Shown here: piece by piece, positions 46,736 through 58,912 of the stretch
Numbering within the stretch: position 1 is the stretch's first letter
Layout: the number at the start of each line of letters is the position of its first letter
NCBI RefSeq assembly: GCF_026151205.1
Contig: NC_087078.1
Span: 17,193,118-17,253,117, forward strand
Source: Bolinopsis microptera
Taxonomy: Eukaryota; Ctenophora; Tentaculata; Lobata; Bolinopsidae
DNA: 60,000 nt
Direction of reading: 5' to 3'
Notes under the pieces: generated by a model
Databases searched by the model: none
What the model saw: only the letters and a program-made list of their open reading frames with translations
Told to the model about the DNA's origin: nothing
Program-made: the position numbers and the translations under genes

Positions 46736-49700
46736 GATCAAATCTTTACACAATAAATTTCGCACGAACGACGATTCCAACGTTTAAAAAAGCTACAGTT
46801 CGTTATTTCTCATATCAAATTAATATCATTAAGCTGTAAGCAGAGCACGCAAACAAGCCGTTATTAACTTACAAAATACAACTTTTAAGTAGGAAATGGA
46901 GTTATGATTCATATACCTGTCACAATAACCATATAATCAATAATGAAAATGAGAGAGGCTCGGAAAATAACCACCTTACTCTAACAGTAACAAGCATAAA
47001 CAGTTCACTGTACTTTACAAAAGTAGGGGAAAATAGTTCTGTTTTTTACGGCAATAAACAGATCTGACACTGAGCGAGGAAAGCAGACAAAGTGGGACAG
47101 ATGAATGAATGAGTTCCCAAGAATGAGTACTTCCCAAGAAGACAACGCAGATTCTGGGGAAATAACAACGTAACACTGTTCTCAGTTCTGGCACAGTTCT
47201 ACTGTTGCAGATTCGTCAGTAAGCGCACTACGTTATTACAAACTATTAGTTGAGTAGAAGCAGGTTTGTTATCTCTTACTTTGTAGATCTAGGTAAAAAC
47301 ATGTGTAACATAGTTTGTAGACGAGAAGACAAGTAAAATCTAGTACAACTTTATTAGTAAAATAGTTCCTTCTTGTCTGTGTAGCCCTATGCGCAGTAGG
47401 AATATGTCCTAATACTGCGTTGATTAATGACGTACGGTAAGTAAAATTCTTAATCTTTATTGGGCACAATGAAATGAAAACAAAAGTACATTAACTTTCT
47501 CTACCGTGATTAGTTATCGAGGGAATAACAAGTACGGTGGGCGTGTCTACAGTTGAAATGAATTCAGCAACAGCACTTAGCGGGATCACCATATCACGGC
47601 TAGAATCAAAATCTTTCTAAAACTGGCCGGTTTTGTTTCTGGACAGTACAAATGTCGAGACACTCATCTTAATATGCTAAACTAATGGTATGCCCATTGT
47701 GATGAATCATGCCCATGGACACATGATTAACTATTTATAAGTTTACGGTCTAGAACTTGAAAAGTTGGCTCAAGTTTGAGATGAAAATGGCCCCAAAGCA
47801 CTGACATTTTACGGCTAAACGAAAATAGTGAAGAAGAGTGCCATTCACAAAGTGTATTAAACTCTAAACTCTGAATTTTTTGAGAAACTTTAGTAATAAT
47901 TACGTAACATACCCAGTTGTGCATTTTTATAAGTGACCCGTCATCTGGATCGTATCCCTTTGGATCATAGTCTGAACCCTGCGATCAGGGACTGGAGCTA
48001 ATACCGATAAATTTCATAGTTTATTGTTCTCTCAATGGTCCAGAAGGACCAATAAGAACCCATATCATATCCGACTGCCACAGAGATTAGATCACGTCAC
48101 CAAATCATTGACTATTCAATAATGTGGTTCATGGATTCCAGTTGATCGATTTAGAAATTATGGAGTCCCGGCCGGTCCACTGCTCGAGTAGTTCAGCGAA
48201 GTATCGAGTATCACCCGTTAAAGCAGACCCATCAGAATAACACTTTGTGCCAAAGCTTAAAATTCAAAATTGAATAGCTTTGTTGGCCGCCCTCATTTGA
48301 GAAACTCAATAGTTGATACTCTGTGGACAATGCAGATTGCAGAGTGTAACAAACTGTACATTTACCGGCAACTGCTATCGTTTAGTATACTTAATGCCCT
48401 CGTTGAACAATTTCAGATCAGATACAGAGGAGACTTGAGGGATTTAGGGACAGCCAAGCAGTCTTACAGTTTACACAAATAATTGTGCTCAAAACGTAGT
48501 CCACTTCAACTTAAATGGACAAACAATAATCCAAAAATTCTTGAAATAGTTGTCAACTTTATTAAAACAATTAAATATACTTCCAAAGAAGTATTTTGTC
48601 ACGCGTGCGATACACGCACTCAAAATGGTTTAAAATGAACGGTGCAATAGATTTGAATATATTTCTTCCAGTCCTGGTCTTCCTTTGCTAAACTAATGGT
48701 ATGCCGATTATATGATGAACTACAATCTACATGTGTACTATACCCATCGACAGATTCGATACGGGAATTACCACTTTTTTTCACTCACATGCAGCACTGA
48801 CACGTGACCGCATCTCGAAACATGTAGATTACGTTCTGGACAAATCAGACTCCAGAGGCACGCACCTAACCCTAGCTGCCAAAAAACTGATATATTTTTT
48901 TTTTAAATAGTCTACTCGTGCTCGCTATAGAACTGCTAGATGGCCGCCAAAGTGGCAGGTGTAGACTGTAGGGTCAGGGGATACAGCCTTAGGACCTGGC
49001 CACTGTGTCAGTGGTTGCGATCAGTCAACTCTTGCGACATTTCAGTTTTTAGTTAAGTTTTGTTTTTAAGAAATGAAATGATCTGTAGTTCAAGTGAACT
49101 GCTAATCTTATTTTGCTGTGGATTGACCGTACTATACGCCGCGCTGGAGAATTTTTAGTTTTCTGTTGGAGTTTTAGTTGGAGTTTCTGTTGGTGATATA
49201 TGTGTACGGGTCAGCTCTAGGCTATGATACGGTACATGTGATCACGTGCTGTTTTGATTGTGTCACAAATTATTGTATAACCCAAACCTAATCTGTCTGC
49301 ACATTACGCTATCAGTATCACATATCACGTCATAAAGAAAGCTCTCACAACTAAACAATCAGAAACAATCAGAGACATGAATGGGCCCATTTCTTATCTG
49401 CCACCCCCTATATAGTAGCATTACTACAGATAAGATTTTCATCTTACCACTATCTCCATTTACATTTTACAGCTGCGCTGCTCACACAACGATCCTCTGA
49501 AAGTCAATCAATTAGTGTAAATTAGTGTAAATTAGTGTAAATTAGTATCATTCAGGATCTGTTAGCTCACAAAAAATAGTTTTCGTGAAGCAGGTCTGAC
49601 TTTTATATATTTTCTTATAGTGATACACTTTATCATGATTTCATATACATTTACTTTGACTTATCAATTCACAAACATCGACCAGTATACCAAAAACCGG

Positions 49701-49892
49701 TCCCCAAACAACAAACAAACTTTCAAAAAGTTGACTAATGCTTGAAATGTTGTCGCAAGTTTAAGATGACATAACCAAAGACAACCAGACAATATTGAAT
49801 ACCTAGACCAAAGCACTGGCATTGATTACGAAAATTGTGAAGAAGAGAGTGAAAGTAAGGGTTACCGTCTACTTTCTGCCATTTGCGATGAT
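46736..49892. other. No gene seen; two diverged dispersed repeats
   Basis: I find no convincing exon. Two related stretches recur: TGCTAAACTAATGGTATGCC near 47677 and 48687, and a diverged block containing CCAAAGCACTG and GTGAAGAAGAG near 47790 and 49809. A 10-bp tandem repeat (ATTAGTGTAA, four units) lies at 49511-49547. Confidence 0.4.
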
Positions 49893-50273
49893 CATATTGG
49901 GGGGGGTCCAACCCGATCATTTCCGATCATTCCGATCCCGATTTTGGCCTCATCAACCCTCATATCGGAAAAATCGGGAAAATTTAAATCTTTCCTCTGA
50001 GGTTTCTAGGCGATATAGGTTTTCTGTACTTAAATATGACAAGAAATCGATTGGTGGTGGTCCCAGAACCCCAAAATGGTTTCTAGTTCCAAACAAGAAT
50101 CGTTTCGTCCGAAAAAAAACACACTGTCGTATCAACTCTTGTTTGACAGAAACATCCACCCCGGTCCACAATTGAAAGAGGTACGGTTGGTAATAACAAT
50201 CGTAACAAATAGAGAACGCTTTAGTAACTTTTGATTTAAATTGTCTCCACAATTTGTAACAGGCTATCTGCAG

Positions 50274-50317
50274 AAATGGGTAGCACGGTTAATGACCATT
50301 GACCGTGCTACCCATTT
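50274..50317. other. Hairpin at the satellite boundary
   Basis: AAATGGGTAGCACGGT and its exact inverse ACCGTGCTACCCATTT are separated by 12 bp, giving a 16-bp stem. It sits directly before the first GAGGAGGACTGAGG unit. Confidence 0.85.
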
Positions 50318-53300
50318 CAAGAGGAGGACTGAGGACGGGGAGGAGGAGGACTAAGAGAACGCGAGGGCTAAGGACGACGAGGACTGAGGACGAGTACGAG
50401 AGCGAGGACGAGGACTGAGGAGGAGGACTGATAAGAAGGAGGAGGAGGACTGAGGATGACGAGGAGGAGAAGGAGGACTGGGGGAGGACTGAGGAGGAGG
50501 AAGAGGACTGAGGAGGAGGACTGTGGACTGAGGAGAAGGAGGACTGAGGAGGACAGAGGAGGACCAAGTCGAGGACTAGGAGGATGAGGACGAGGACTAA
50601 GGACAAGGACTGGGAGGATGAGGACGAGGATTAAGGACGATGAGGATGAGGACGATGACTAAGGACGAGGAGGAGGACGACTGAGGAGGAGGACTGATTA
50701 GGAGGAGAAGGAAGAGGAGAAGGAGGAGGAGGGTGAGGAGGAGAACTGAGGAGGAGGAGGAGAAGGAGGAAGACTGAGGAGAAAGAGGAGGACTGGGGAG
50801 GACTGAGGAGGAGGAGAAGGACCGAGGAGGACTGAGGAGGAGGAGGACTGAGGAGGAGGAGGACTGAAGAGGAGAGGGAGGACTGAGGAAGAGGAGCAGC
50901 TCATTGGTGAGGAGGAGGAGGACTAAGGACGAGGAGGACTGAGGAGGAGGACGAGAGCGAGGACGAGGAGGAAGACTGAGGAGGACGACTGATAAGAAGG
51001 AGAAGGACGAGGACGAGGACTGAGGATGAGGACTGATGATGAAGAGGAGAAGGAGGACTGGGGGAGGACTGAGGAAGAGGAGGACTTAGGGAGGACTGAG
51101 GAGGAGGAGGACTGAGGGAGGACTGAGGAGGATGATAAGGAGGAGGACTGAGGATGAGAAGGAGGAGAAGGAGGAGAAGGAGGAGGAGGACTGAGGAGGA
51201 GGAGGAGGACTTAGGAGTAGGAGGAGAAGAAGGAGAAGGAGGACTGAGGAGGAGGAGGGGAGGACTGAGGAAGAGGAGGACTTGGGGAGGACTGAGGAGG
51301 AGGATGACTGGGGGAGGACTGAGTAGGACGATGAGGAGGAGGACTGAGGATGATGAGGAGAAGGAGGACCAGGGGAGGACTGATGAGGAGGAGGACTGGG
51401 GAAGGACTGAGGAGGAGGACTTAGGAGTAGGAGGAGAAGGAGGAAAAGGAGGAGAAATAGGAGGAGGAGAAGGAGGAGGAGGACTGAGGAGGAGGACTTA
51501 TGAGTAGGAGGAGAATGAGGAGAAGGAGAAGGAGGACTGAAGACGAGGAGGAGGACTGACGAGGAGGAGAAGGACTGACGAGGAGGACTGAGGAGGATGA
51601 GGAGGATGAGGATGAGGAGGAGGAGGAGGAGGAGGATGAGGAGGAGGACTGAGGAGTAGGACTGAGGAGGAGGAAGAGGACTAAAGAGGAGGATCAGGAG
51701 GAGGCTGAGGAGGAAGAGGACTGAGGAGGAGGAGAAGGAGGAGCAGGACTGAGGAGGAAGACTGAGGAGGATGAGGACGAGGACTAAGGACGAGGACTAG
51801 GAGGATGATAACGAGGGCTAAAGAAGAGGACTGATTAGGAGGAGAAGGAAGAGGAAAAGGAGGAGGAGAAGGAGGAGGATAATGATGAGGAGGAGGAGGA
51901 GGATAAGGAGAAGATTGAGGAGGAGGAGGACTGAAGAGGAGAGGGAGGACTGAGGAAGAGGAGCAGCTCATTGGTGAGGAGGAGGAGGACTAAGGACGAG
52001 GAGGACTGAGGAGGAGGACGAGAGCGAGGACGAGGAGGAAGACTGAGGAGGACGACTGATAAGAAGGAGAAGGACGAGGACGAGGACTGAGGATGAGGAC
52101 TGATGATGAAGAGGAGAAGGAGGACTGGGGGAGGACTGAGGAAGAGGAGGACTTAGGGAGGACTGAGGAGGAGGAGGACTGAGGGAGGACTGAGGAGGAT
52201 GATGAGGAGGAGGACTGAGGATGAGAAGGAGGAGAAGGAGGAGAAGGAGGAGGAGGACTGAGGAGGAGGAGGAGGACTTAGGAGTAGGAGGAGAAGAAGG
52301 AGAAGGAGGACTGAGGAGGAGGAGGGGAGGACTGAGGAAGAGGAGGACTTGGGGAGGACTGAGGAGGAGGATGACTGGGGGAGGACTGAGTAGGACGATG
52401 AGGAGGAGGACTGAGGATGATGAGGAGAAGGAGGACCAGGGGAGGACTGATGAGGAGGAGGACTGGGGAAGGACTGAGGAGGAGGACTTAGGAGTAGGAG
52501 GAGAAGGAGGAAAAGGAGGAGAAATAGGAGGAGGAGAAGGAGGAGGAGGACTGAGGAGGAGGACTTATGAGTAGGAGGAGAATGAGGAGAAGGAGAAGGA
52601 GGACTGAAGACGAGGAGGAGGACTGACGAGGAGGAGAAGGACTGACGAGGAGGACTGAGGAGGATGAGGAGGATGAGGATGAGGAGGAGGAGGAGGAGGA
52701 GGATGAGGAGGAGGACTGAGGAGTAGGACTGAGGAGGAGGAAGAGGACTAAAGAGGAGGATCAGGAGGAGGCTGAGGAGGAAGAGGACTGAGGAGGAGGA
52801 GAAGGAGGAGCAGGACTGAGGAGGAAGACTGAGGAGGATGAGGACGAGGACTAAGGACGAGGACTAGGAGGATGATAACGAGGGCTAAAGAAGAGGACTG
52901 ATTAGGAGGAGAAGGAAGAGGAAAAGGAGGAGGAGAAGGAGGAGGATAATGATGAGGAGGAGGAGGAGGATAAGGAGAAGATTGAGGAGGAGGAGGATGA
53001 CTCAGGAGGAGGACTCAGAAGGTGGAGGAGGACTCAGGAGGACTCAGGAGGAGGACTGAAGAGGAGGAGGAGGACTCAGGAGGAGGAGGAGGACTCAGGA
53101 GGAGGAAGAGGACGAGGACGAGGACGAGGACGAGGACTAAGGACGAGGACTAAGGACGAGGACGACTAGTGTAGGACTGAGGATGAGGACTGATGAGGAG
53201 AAGGAGGAGGAGGACTGAGGAGGACGATGAGGAGGAGGAGACTGAGGAGGAGGAGGAGGACTGTTGAGGAGGAGGAGGAGGATGATGAGGAGGAGGACTG

Positions 53301-56300
53301 AGGAGGAAGACTGAGGAGGACGAGGACGAGGACTAAGGACGAGGAGGAGGAGGACTGATTAGGAGAAGAAGAAAGCGGAGAAGGAGGAGGAGGATGAGGC
53401 TAGGAGGAGAAGGAGGAGAATGAGGAGGATGACTGGGGGAGAACTGAGGAGGAGAATAAGGAGGACTAAGGATGAGGATGAGGACGAGGACGATTATGAG
53501 GAGGACAGAGGATGAGGACTGATGAGGAGGAGAAGGAGGAGGATGAGGAGGAGGAGGACTGGGGAGGACTGAGGAGGAAGAGGAGGATGACTGAGGAGGA
53601 GGATGAAGTCGAGGACTAGGAGGATGAGGACGAGGACTAAGGACAAGGACTGGGAGGATGAGGACGAGGATTAAGGACGATGAGGATGAGGACGATGACT
53701 AAGGACGAGGAGGAGGACGACTGAGGAGGAGGACTGATTAGGAGGAGAAGGAAGAGGAGAAGGAGGAGGAGGGTGAGGAGGAGAACTGAGGAGGAGGAGG
53801 AGAAGGAGGAAGACTGAGGAGAAAGAGGAGGACTGGGGAGGACTGAGGAGGAGGAGAAGGACCGAGGAGGACTGAGGAGGAGGAGGACTGAGGAGGAGGA
53901 GGACTGAAGAGGAGAGGGAGGACTGAGGAAGAGGAGCAGCTCATTGGTGAGGAGGAGGAGGACTAAGGACGAGGAGGACTGAGGAGGAGGACGAGAGCGA
54001 GGACGAGGAGGAAGACTGAGGAGGACGACTGATAAGAAGGAGAAGGACGAGGACGAGGACTGAGGATGAGGACTGATGATGAAGAGGAGAAGGAGGACTG
54101 GGGGAGGACTGAGGAAGAGGAGGACTTAGGGAGGACTGAGGAGGAGGAGGACTGAGGGAGGACTGAGGAGGATGATAAGGAGGAGGACTGAGGATGAGAA
54201 GGAGGAGAAGGAGGAGAAGGAGGAGGAGGACTGAGGAGGAGGAGGAGGACTTAGGAGTAGGAGGAGAAGAAGGAGAAGGAGGACTGAGGAGGAGGAGGGG
54301 AGGACTGAGGAAGAGGAGGACTTGGGGAGGACTGAGGAGGAGGATGACTGGGGGAGGACTGAGTAGGACGATGAGGAGGAGGACTGAGGATGATGAGGAG
54401 AAGGAGGACCAGGGGAGGACTGATGAGGAGGAGGACTGGGGAAGGACTGAGGAGGAGGACTTAGGAGTAGGAGGAGAAGGAGGAAAAGGAGGAGAAATAG
54501 GAGGAGGAGAAGGAGGAGGAGGACTGAGGAGGAGGACTTATGAGTAGGAGGAGAATGAGGAGAAGGAGAAGGAGGACTGAAGACGAGGAGGAGGACTGAC
54601 GAGGAGGAGAAGGACTGACGAGGAGGACTGAGGAGGATGAGGAGGATGAGGATGAGGAGGAGGAGGAGGAGGAGGATGAGGAGGAGGACTGAGGAGTAGG
54701 ACTGAGGAGGAGGAAGAGGACTAAAGAGGAGGATCAGGAGGAGGCTGAGGAGGAAGAGGACTGAGGAGGAGGAGAAGGAGGAGCAGGACTGAGGAGGAAG
54801 ACTGAGGAGGATGAGGACGAGGACTAAGGACGAGGACTAGGAGGATGATAACGAGGGCTAAAGAAGAGGACTGATTAGGAGGAGAAGGAAGAGGAAAAGG
54901 AGGAGGAGAAGGAGGAGGATAATGATGAGGAGGAGGAGGAGGATAAGGAGAAGATTGAGGAGGAGGAGGATGACTCAGGAGGAGGACTCAGAAGGTGGAG
55001 GAGGACTCAGGAGGACTCAGGAGGAGGACTGAAGAGGAGGAGGAGGACTCAGGAGGAGGAGGAGGACTCAGGAGGAGGAAGAGGACGAGGACGAGGACGA
55101 GGACGAGGACTAAGGACGAGGACTAAGGACGAGGACGACTAGTGTAGGACTGAGGATGAGGACTGATGAGGAGAAGGAGGAGGAGGACTGAGGAGGACGA
55201 TGAGGAGGAGGAGACTGAGGAGGAGGAGGAGGACTGTTGAGGAGGAGGAGGAGGATGATGAGGAGGAGGACTGAGGAGGAAGACTGAGGAGGACGAGGAC
55301 GAGGACTAAGGACGAGGAGGAGGAGGACTGATTAGGAGAAGAAGAAAGCGGAGAAGGAGGAGGAGGATGAGGCTAGGAGGAGAAGGAGGAGAATGAGGAG
55401 GATGACTGGGGGAGAACTGAGGAGGAGAATAAGGAGGACTAAGGATGAGGATGAGGACGAGGACGATTATGAGGAGGACAGAGGATGAGGACTGATGAGG
55501 AGGAGAAGGAGGAGGATGAGGAGGAGGAGGACTGGGGAGGACTGAGGAGGAAGAGGAGGATGACTGAGGAGGAGGATGAAGTCGAGGACTAGGAGGATGA
55601 GGACGAGGACTAAGGACAAGGACTGGGAGGATGAGGACGAGGATTAAGGACGATGAGGATGAGGACGATGACTAAGGACGAGGAGGAGGACGACTGAGGA
55701 GGAGGACTGATTAGGAGGAGAAGGAAGAGGAGAAGGAGGAGGAGGGTGAGGAGGAGAACTGAGGAGGAGGAGGAGAAGGAGGAAGACTGAGGAGAAAGAG
55801 GAGGACTGGGGAGGACTGAGGAGGAGGAGAAGGACCGAGGAGGACTGAGGAGGAGGAGGACTGAGGAGGAGGAGGACTGAAGAGGAGAGGGAGGACTGAG
55901 GAAGAGGAGCAGCTCATTGGTGAGGAGGAGGAGGACTAAGGACGAGGAGGACTGAGGAGGAGGACGAGAGCGAGGACGAGGAGGAAGACTGAGGAGGACG
56001 ACTGATAAGAAGGAGAAGGACGAGGACGAGGACTGAGGATGAGGACTGATGATGAAGAGGAGAAGGAGGACTGGGGGAGGACTGAGGAAGAGGAGGACTT
56101 AGGGAGGACTGAGGAGGAGGAGGACTGAGGGAGGACTGAGGAGGATGATAAGGAGGAGGACTGAGGATGAGAAGGAGGAGAAGGAGGAGAAGGAGGAGGA
56201 GGACTGAGGAGGAGGAGGAGGACTTAGGAGTAGGAGGAGAAGAAGGAGAAGGAGGACTGAGGAGGAGGAGGGGAGGACTGAGGAAGAGGAGGACTTGGGG

Positions 56301-57925
56301 AGGACTGAGGAGGAGGATGACTGGGGGAGGACTGAGTAGGACGATGAGGAGGAGGACTGAGGATGATGAGGAGAAGGAGGACCAGGGGAGGACTGATGAG
56401 GAGGAGGACTGGGGAAGGACTGAGGAGGAGGACTTAGGAGTAGGAGGAGAAGGAGGAAAAGGAGGAGAAATAGGAGGAGGAGAAGGAGGAGGAGGACTGA
56501 GGAGGAGGACTTATGAGTAGGAGGAGAATGAGGAGAAGGAGAAGGAGGACTGAAGACGAGGAGGAGGACTGACGAGGAGGAGAAGGACTGACGAGGAGGA
56601 CTGAGGAGGATGAGGAGGATGAGGATGAGGAGGAGGAGGAGGAGGAGGATGAGGAGGAGGACTGAGGAGTAGGACTGAGGAGGAGGAAGAGGACTAAAGA
56701 GGAGGATCAGGAGGAGGCTGAGGAGGAAGAGGACTGAGGAGGAGGAGAAGGAGGAGCAGGACTGAGGAGGAAGACTGAGGAGGATGAGGACGAGGACTAA
56801 GGACGAGGACTAGGAGGATGATAACGAGGGCTAAAGAAGAGGACTGATTAGGAGGAGAAGGAAGAGGAAAAGGAGGAGGAGAAGGAGGAGGATAATGATG
56901 AGGAGGAGGAGGAGGATAAGGAGAAGATTGAGGAGGAGGAGGATGACTCAGGAGGAGGACTCAGAAGGTGGAGGAGGACTCAGGAGGACTCAGGAGGAGG
57001 ACTGAAGAGGAGGAGGAGGACTCAGGAGGAGGAGGAGGAGGACTCAGGAGGAGGACGAGGACGAGGACGAGGACGAGGACTAAGGACGAGGAATAAGGAC
57101 GAGGACGACTAGTGTAGGACTGAGGATGAGGACTGATGAGGAGAAGGAGGAGGAGGACTGAGGAGGACGATGAGGAGGAGGAGACTGAGGAGGAGGAGGA
57201 GGAGGAGGACTGTTGAGGAGGAGGAGGAGGATGATGAGGAGGAGGACTGAGGAGGAAGACTGAGGAGGACGAGGACGAGGACTAAGGACGAGGAGGAGGA
57301 GGACTGATTAGGAGAAGAAGAAAGCGGAGAAGGAGGAGGAGGATGAGGCTAGGAGGAGAAGGAGGAGAATGAGGAGGATGACTGGGGGAGAACTGAGGAG
57401 GAGAATAAGGAGGACTAAGGATGAGGATGAGGACGAGGACGATTATGAGGAGGACAGAGGATGAGGACTGATGAGGAGGAGAAGGAGGAGGATGAGGAGG
57501 AGGAGGACTGGGGAGGACTGAGGAGGAAGAGGAGGATGACTGAAGAGGAGGATGAGGAGGAGGACTCAGAAGGAGGACTCAGGAGGTGGAGGAGGATGAG
57601 GAGGAGGACTCAGGAGGAGGAGGACGACTATGAGGAGGACTCAGGAGGACTGATGGGGAGGAGAAGGAGGAGGATGAGTAGGAGAAATGAGGAGGAGGAG
57701 GAGGAGAAGGAGAAAGAGGAGGACTGGGAGTAGGACTGAGGAGGAGGAGGGGACTGAGGAGCAGGGTGAGGAGGACTGAGGAGAAGGACGAGGACGAGGA
57801 CGAGGAGTCAGGAAGAGGACTGAAGAGAACTGAGGAGGAGAAGGACTCAGGAGGAGAAGGAAGACTTAGGAGGAGGAGGAGGACTGATGAGAAGGAGGAG
57901 GAAGACCAGGGAGGAGGAGGAGGAC
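50318..57925. repeat. Purine-rich minisatellite with higher-order repeats
   Basis: About 7.6 kb of GAG and GGACTGA-type units, with nearly all pyrimidines on the minus strand. A marker segment (starting ATGAGAAGGAGGAGAAGGAG) occurs at 51154, 52221, 54194 and 56167, that is at spacings of 1,067, 1,973 and 1,973 bp. Another marker (GAGCAGCTCATTGGTGAGG) occurs near 50895, 51960, 53935 and 55908. Marker segments encode identical peptides, so the large units are almost identical. Reading frames through it (Glu/Arg-rich or Ser/Pro-rich) are by-products of the repeat. Confidence 0.95.
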
Positions 57926-58524
57926 ATGTAAATGTTTTGTCAGTTTTTGTCTGTTTTTGTCCGTTTTTGTTCGCCCTACTTTTTGTCCGTTTTGAAAATA
58001 TAGGGTACCGAACGGACACAAAACATGATCCCCCAGCCAAGCATGTGTTACGATACAAATGTACTTGACTATACATTTAAGGTGCAGTGTACTAGTGATA
58101 TTATGGTATGTTTAAAGACCGGACCACAAAATATAACCCGGTACCTAGTGTTGTACTAATACATAATAACAAGTAACAGGGATAAAATTAATGAGCAGAA
58201 ACAATCGATCTCACGTCAAAAGGCCAAAGCACTCGGGTCTGGGAGTACATGACAACTCCAACTAGTAGTGAGTATACTAGCGCCCCTGCAGTGGAAAAAC
58301 ACATAAAACATACTATTGGAATGTCCAATTGGTTCGTTTTCTCATAACAATATAGCATATGGAGGGGTTCTGGTTGAATTATATCACTTCTGAGAGGTTT
58401 TAGAGATCGATTCTGTTAATTTCTCAATTTTCCGATTTTTCCGATTTTTCCGATTTTTCCGATTCCGATTTTGGCCTCATCAACCCTCATATCGGACATC
58501 GGGTTGGACCCCCCCCCCATATTG

Positions 58525-58812
58525 TTCTAGTATGATAAATAAAACAAAGCATGTAACCAAGTCCGTAATCACATTTCAGAAATAAAATCTCATCACAATG
58601 TTATATACAAAGTTTAATCACACAAATTAATCTACAAATAAAAGTCTCTGAACATAAATTCCAAGTTCCAGAAATGTATATCTCGCATTAAAGTCCCTTC
58701 TTCGACCGTTTATTACAGTGACATAATAAACATGCCAAACACTAAACAGCCCAAAGCACATTCGGATATGTCCAGTCATTTAGCTTTTTGACCTAAATTA
58801 AAGTAAAGCCTA
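58525..58812. other. Probable 3' flank of the next gene
   Basis: No coding sequence was recognised. It should contain the 3' UTR of the minus-strand gene whose last exon ends at 58813. Confidence 0.35.
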
Positions 58813-58912
58813 TCACTTTAAGAGAGAAGATTTAAGAATATTCATCAGGTCTGGTTGGTGATTGGTGATGGCTAACTTGTCCATGGCATGCCTCTTCTGT
58901 TCACTGGACGCC
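58813..58912 (-). CDS. Probable last exon of a minus-strand gene
   Basis: After a TTTCACAG acceptor the frame reads ASSEQKRHAMDKLAITNHQP, then DLMNILKSSLLK and TGA at 58813. Composition (amphipathic, basic) and the clean acceptor support a real C-terminus of 33 codons. Upstream exons would lie beyond 58913 or outside the window. No family is recognised. Confidence 0.4.

Larger units (their letters stand above)
49900..58517. mobile_element. Element with terminal inverted repeats enclosing the purine satellite
   Basis: The left end (GGGGGTCCAACCCGAT, soon followed by GATTTTGGCCTCATCAACCC and CATATCGG) is repeated inverted at the right end (58450-58517). CATATTG flanks both sides (49893-49899, 58518-58524) as a candidate target duplication. 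Between them lie about 370 bp of unrecognised sequence, a hairpin, 7.6 kb of satellite, and about 590 bp of right flank. No transposase was found. The right end has a TTTTTCCGA microsatellite. Confidence 0.65.

Noticed and set aside
50289-57733. Many Glu/Arg-rich and Ser/Pro-rich ORFs
   Set aside because: All lie in the GAG/GGACTGA satellite and repeat with its higher-order period; no start context, splice sites or domain supports coding.
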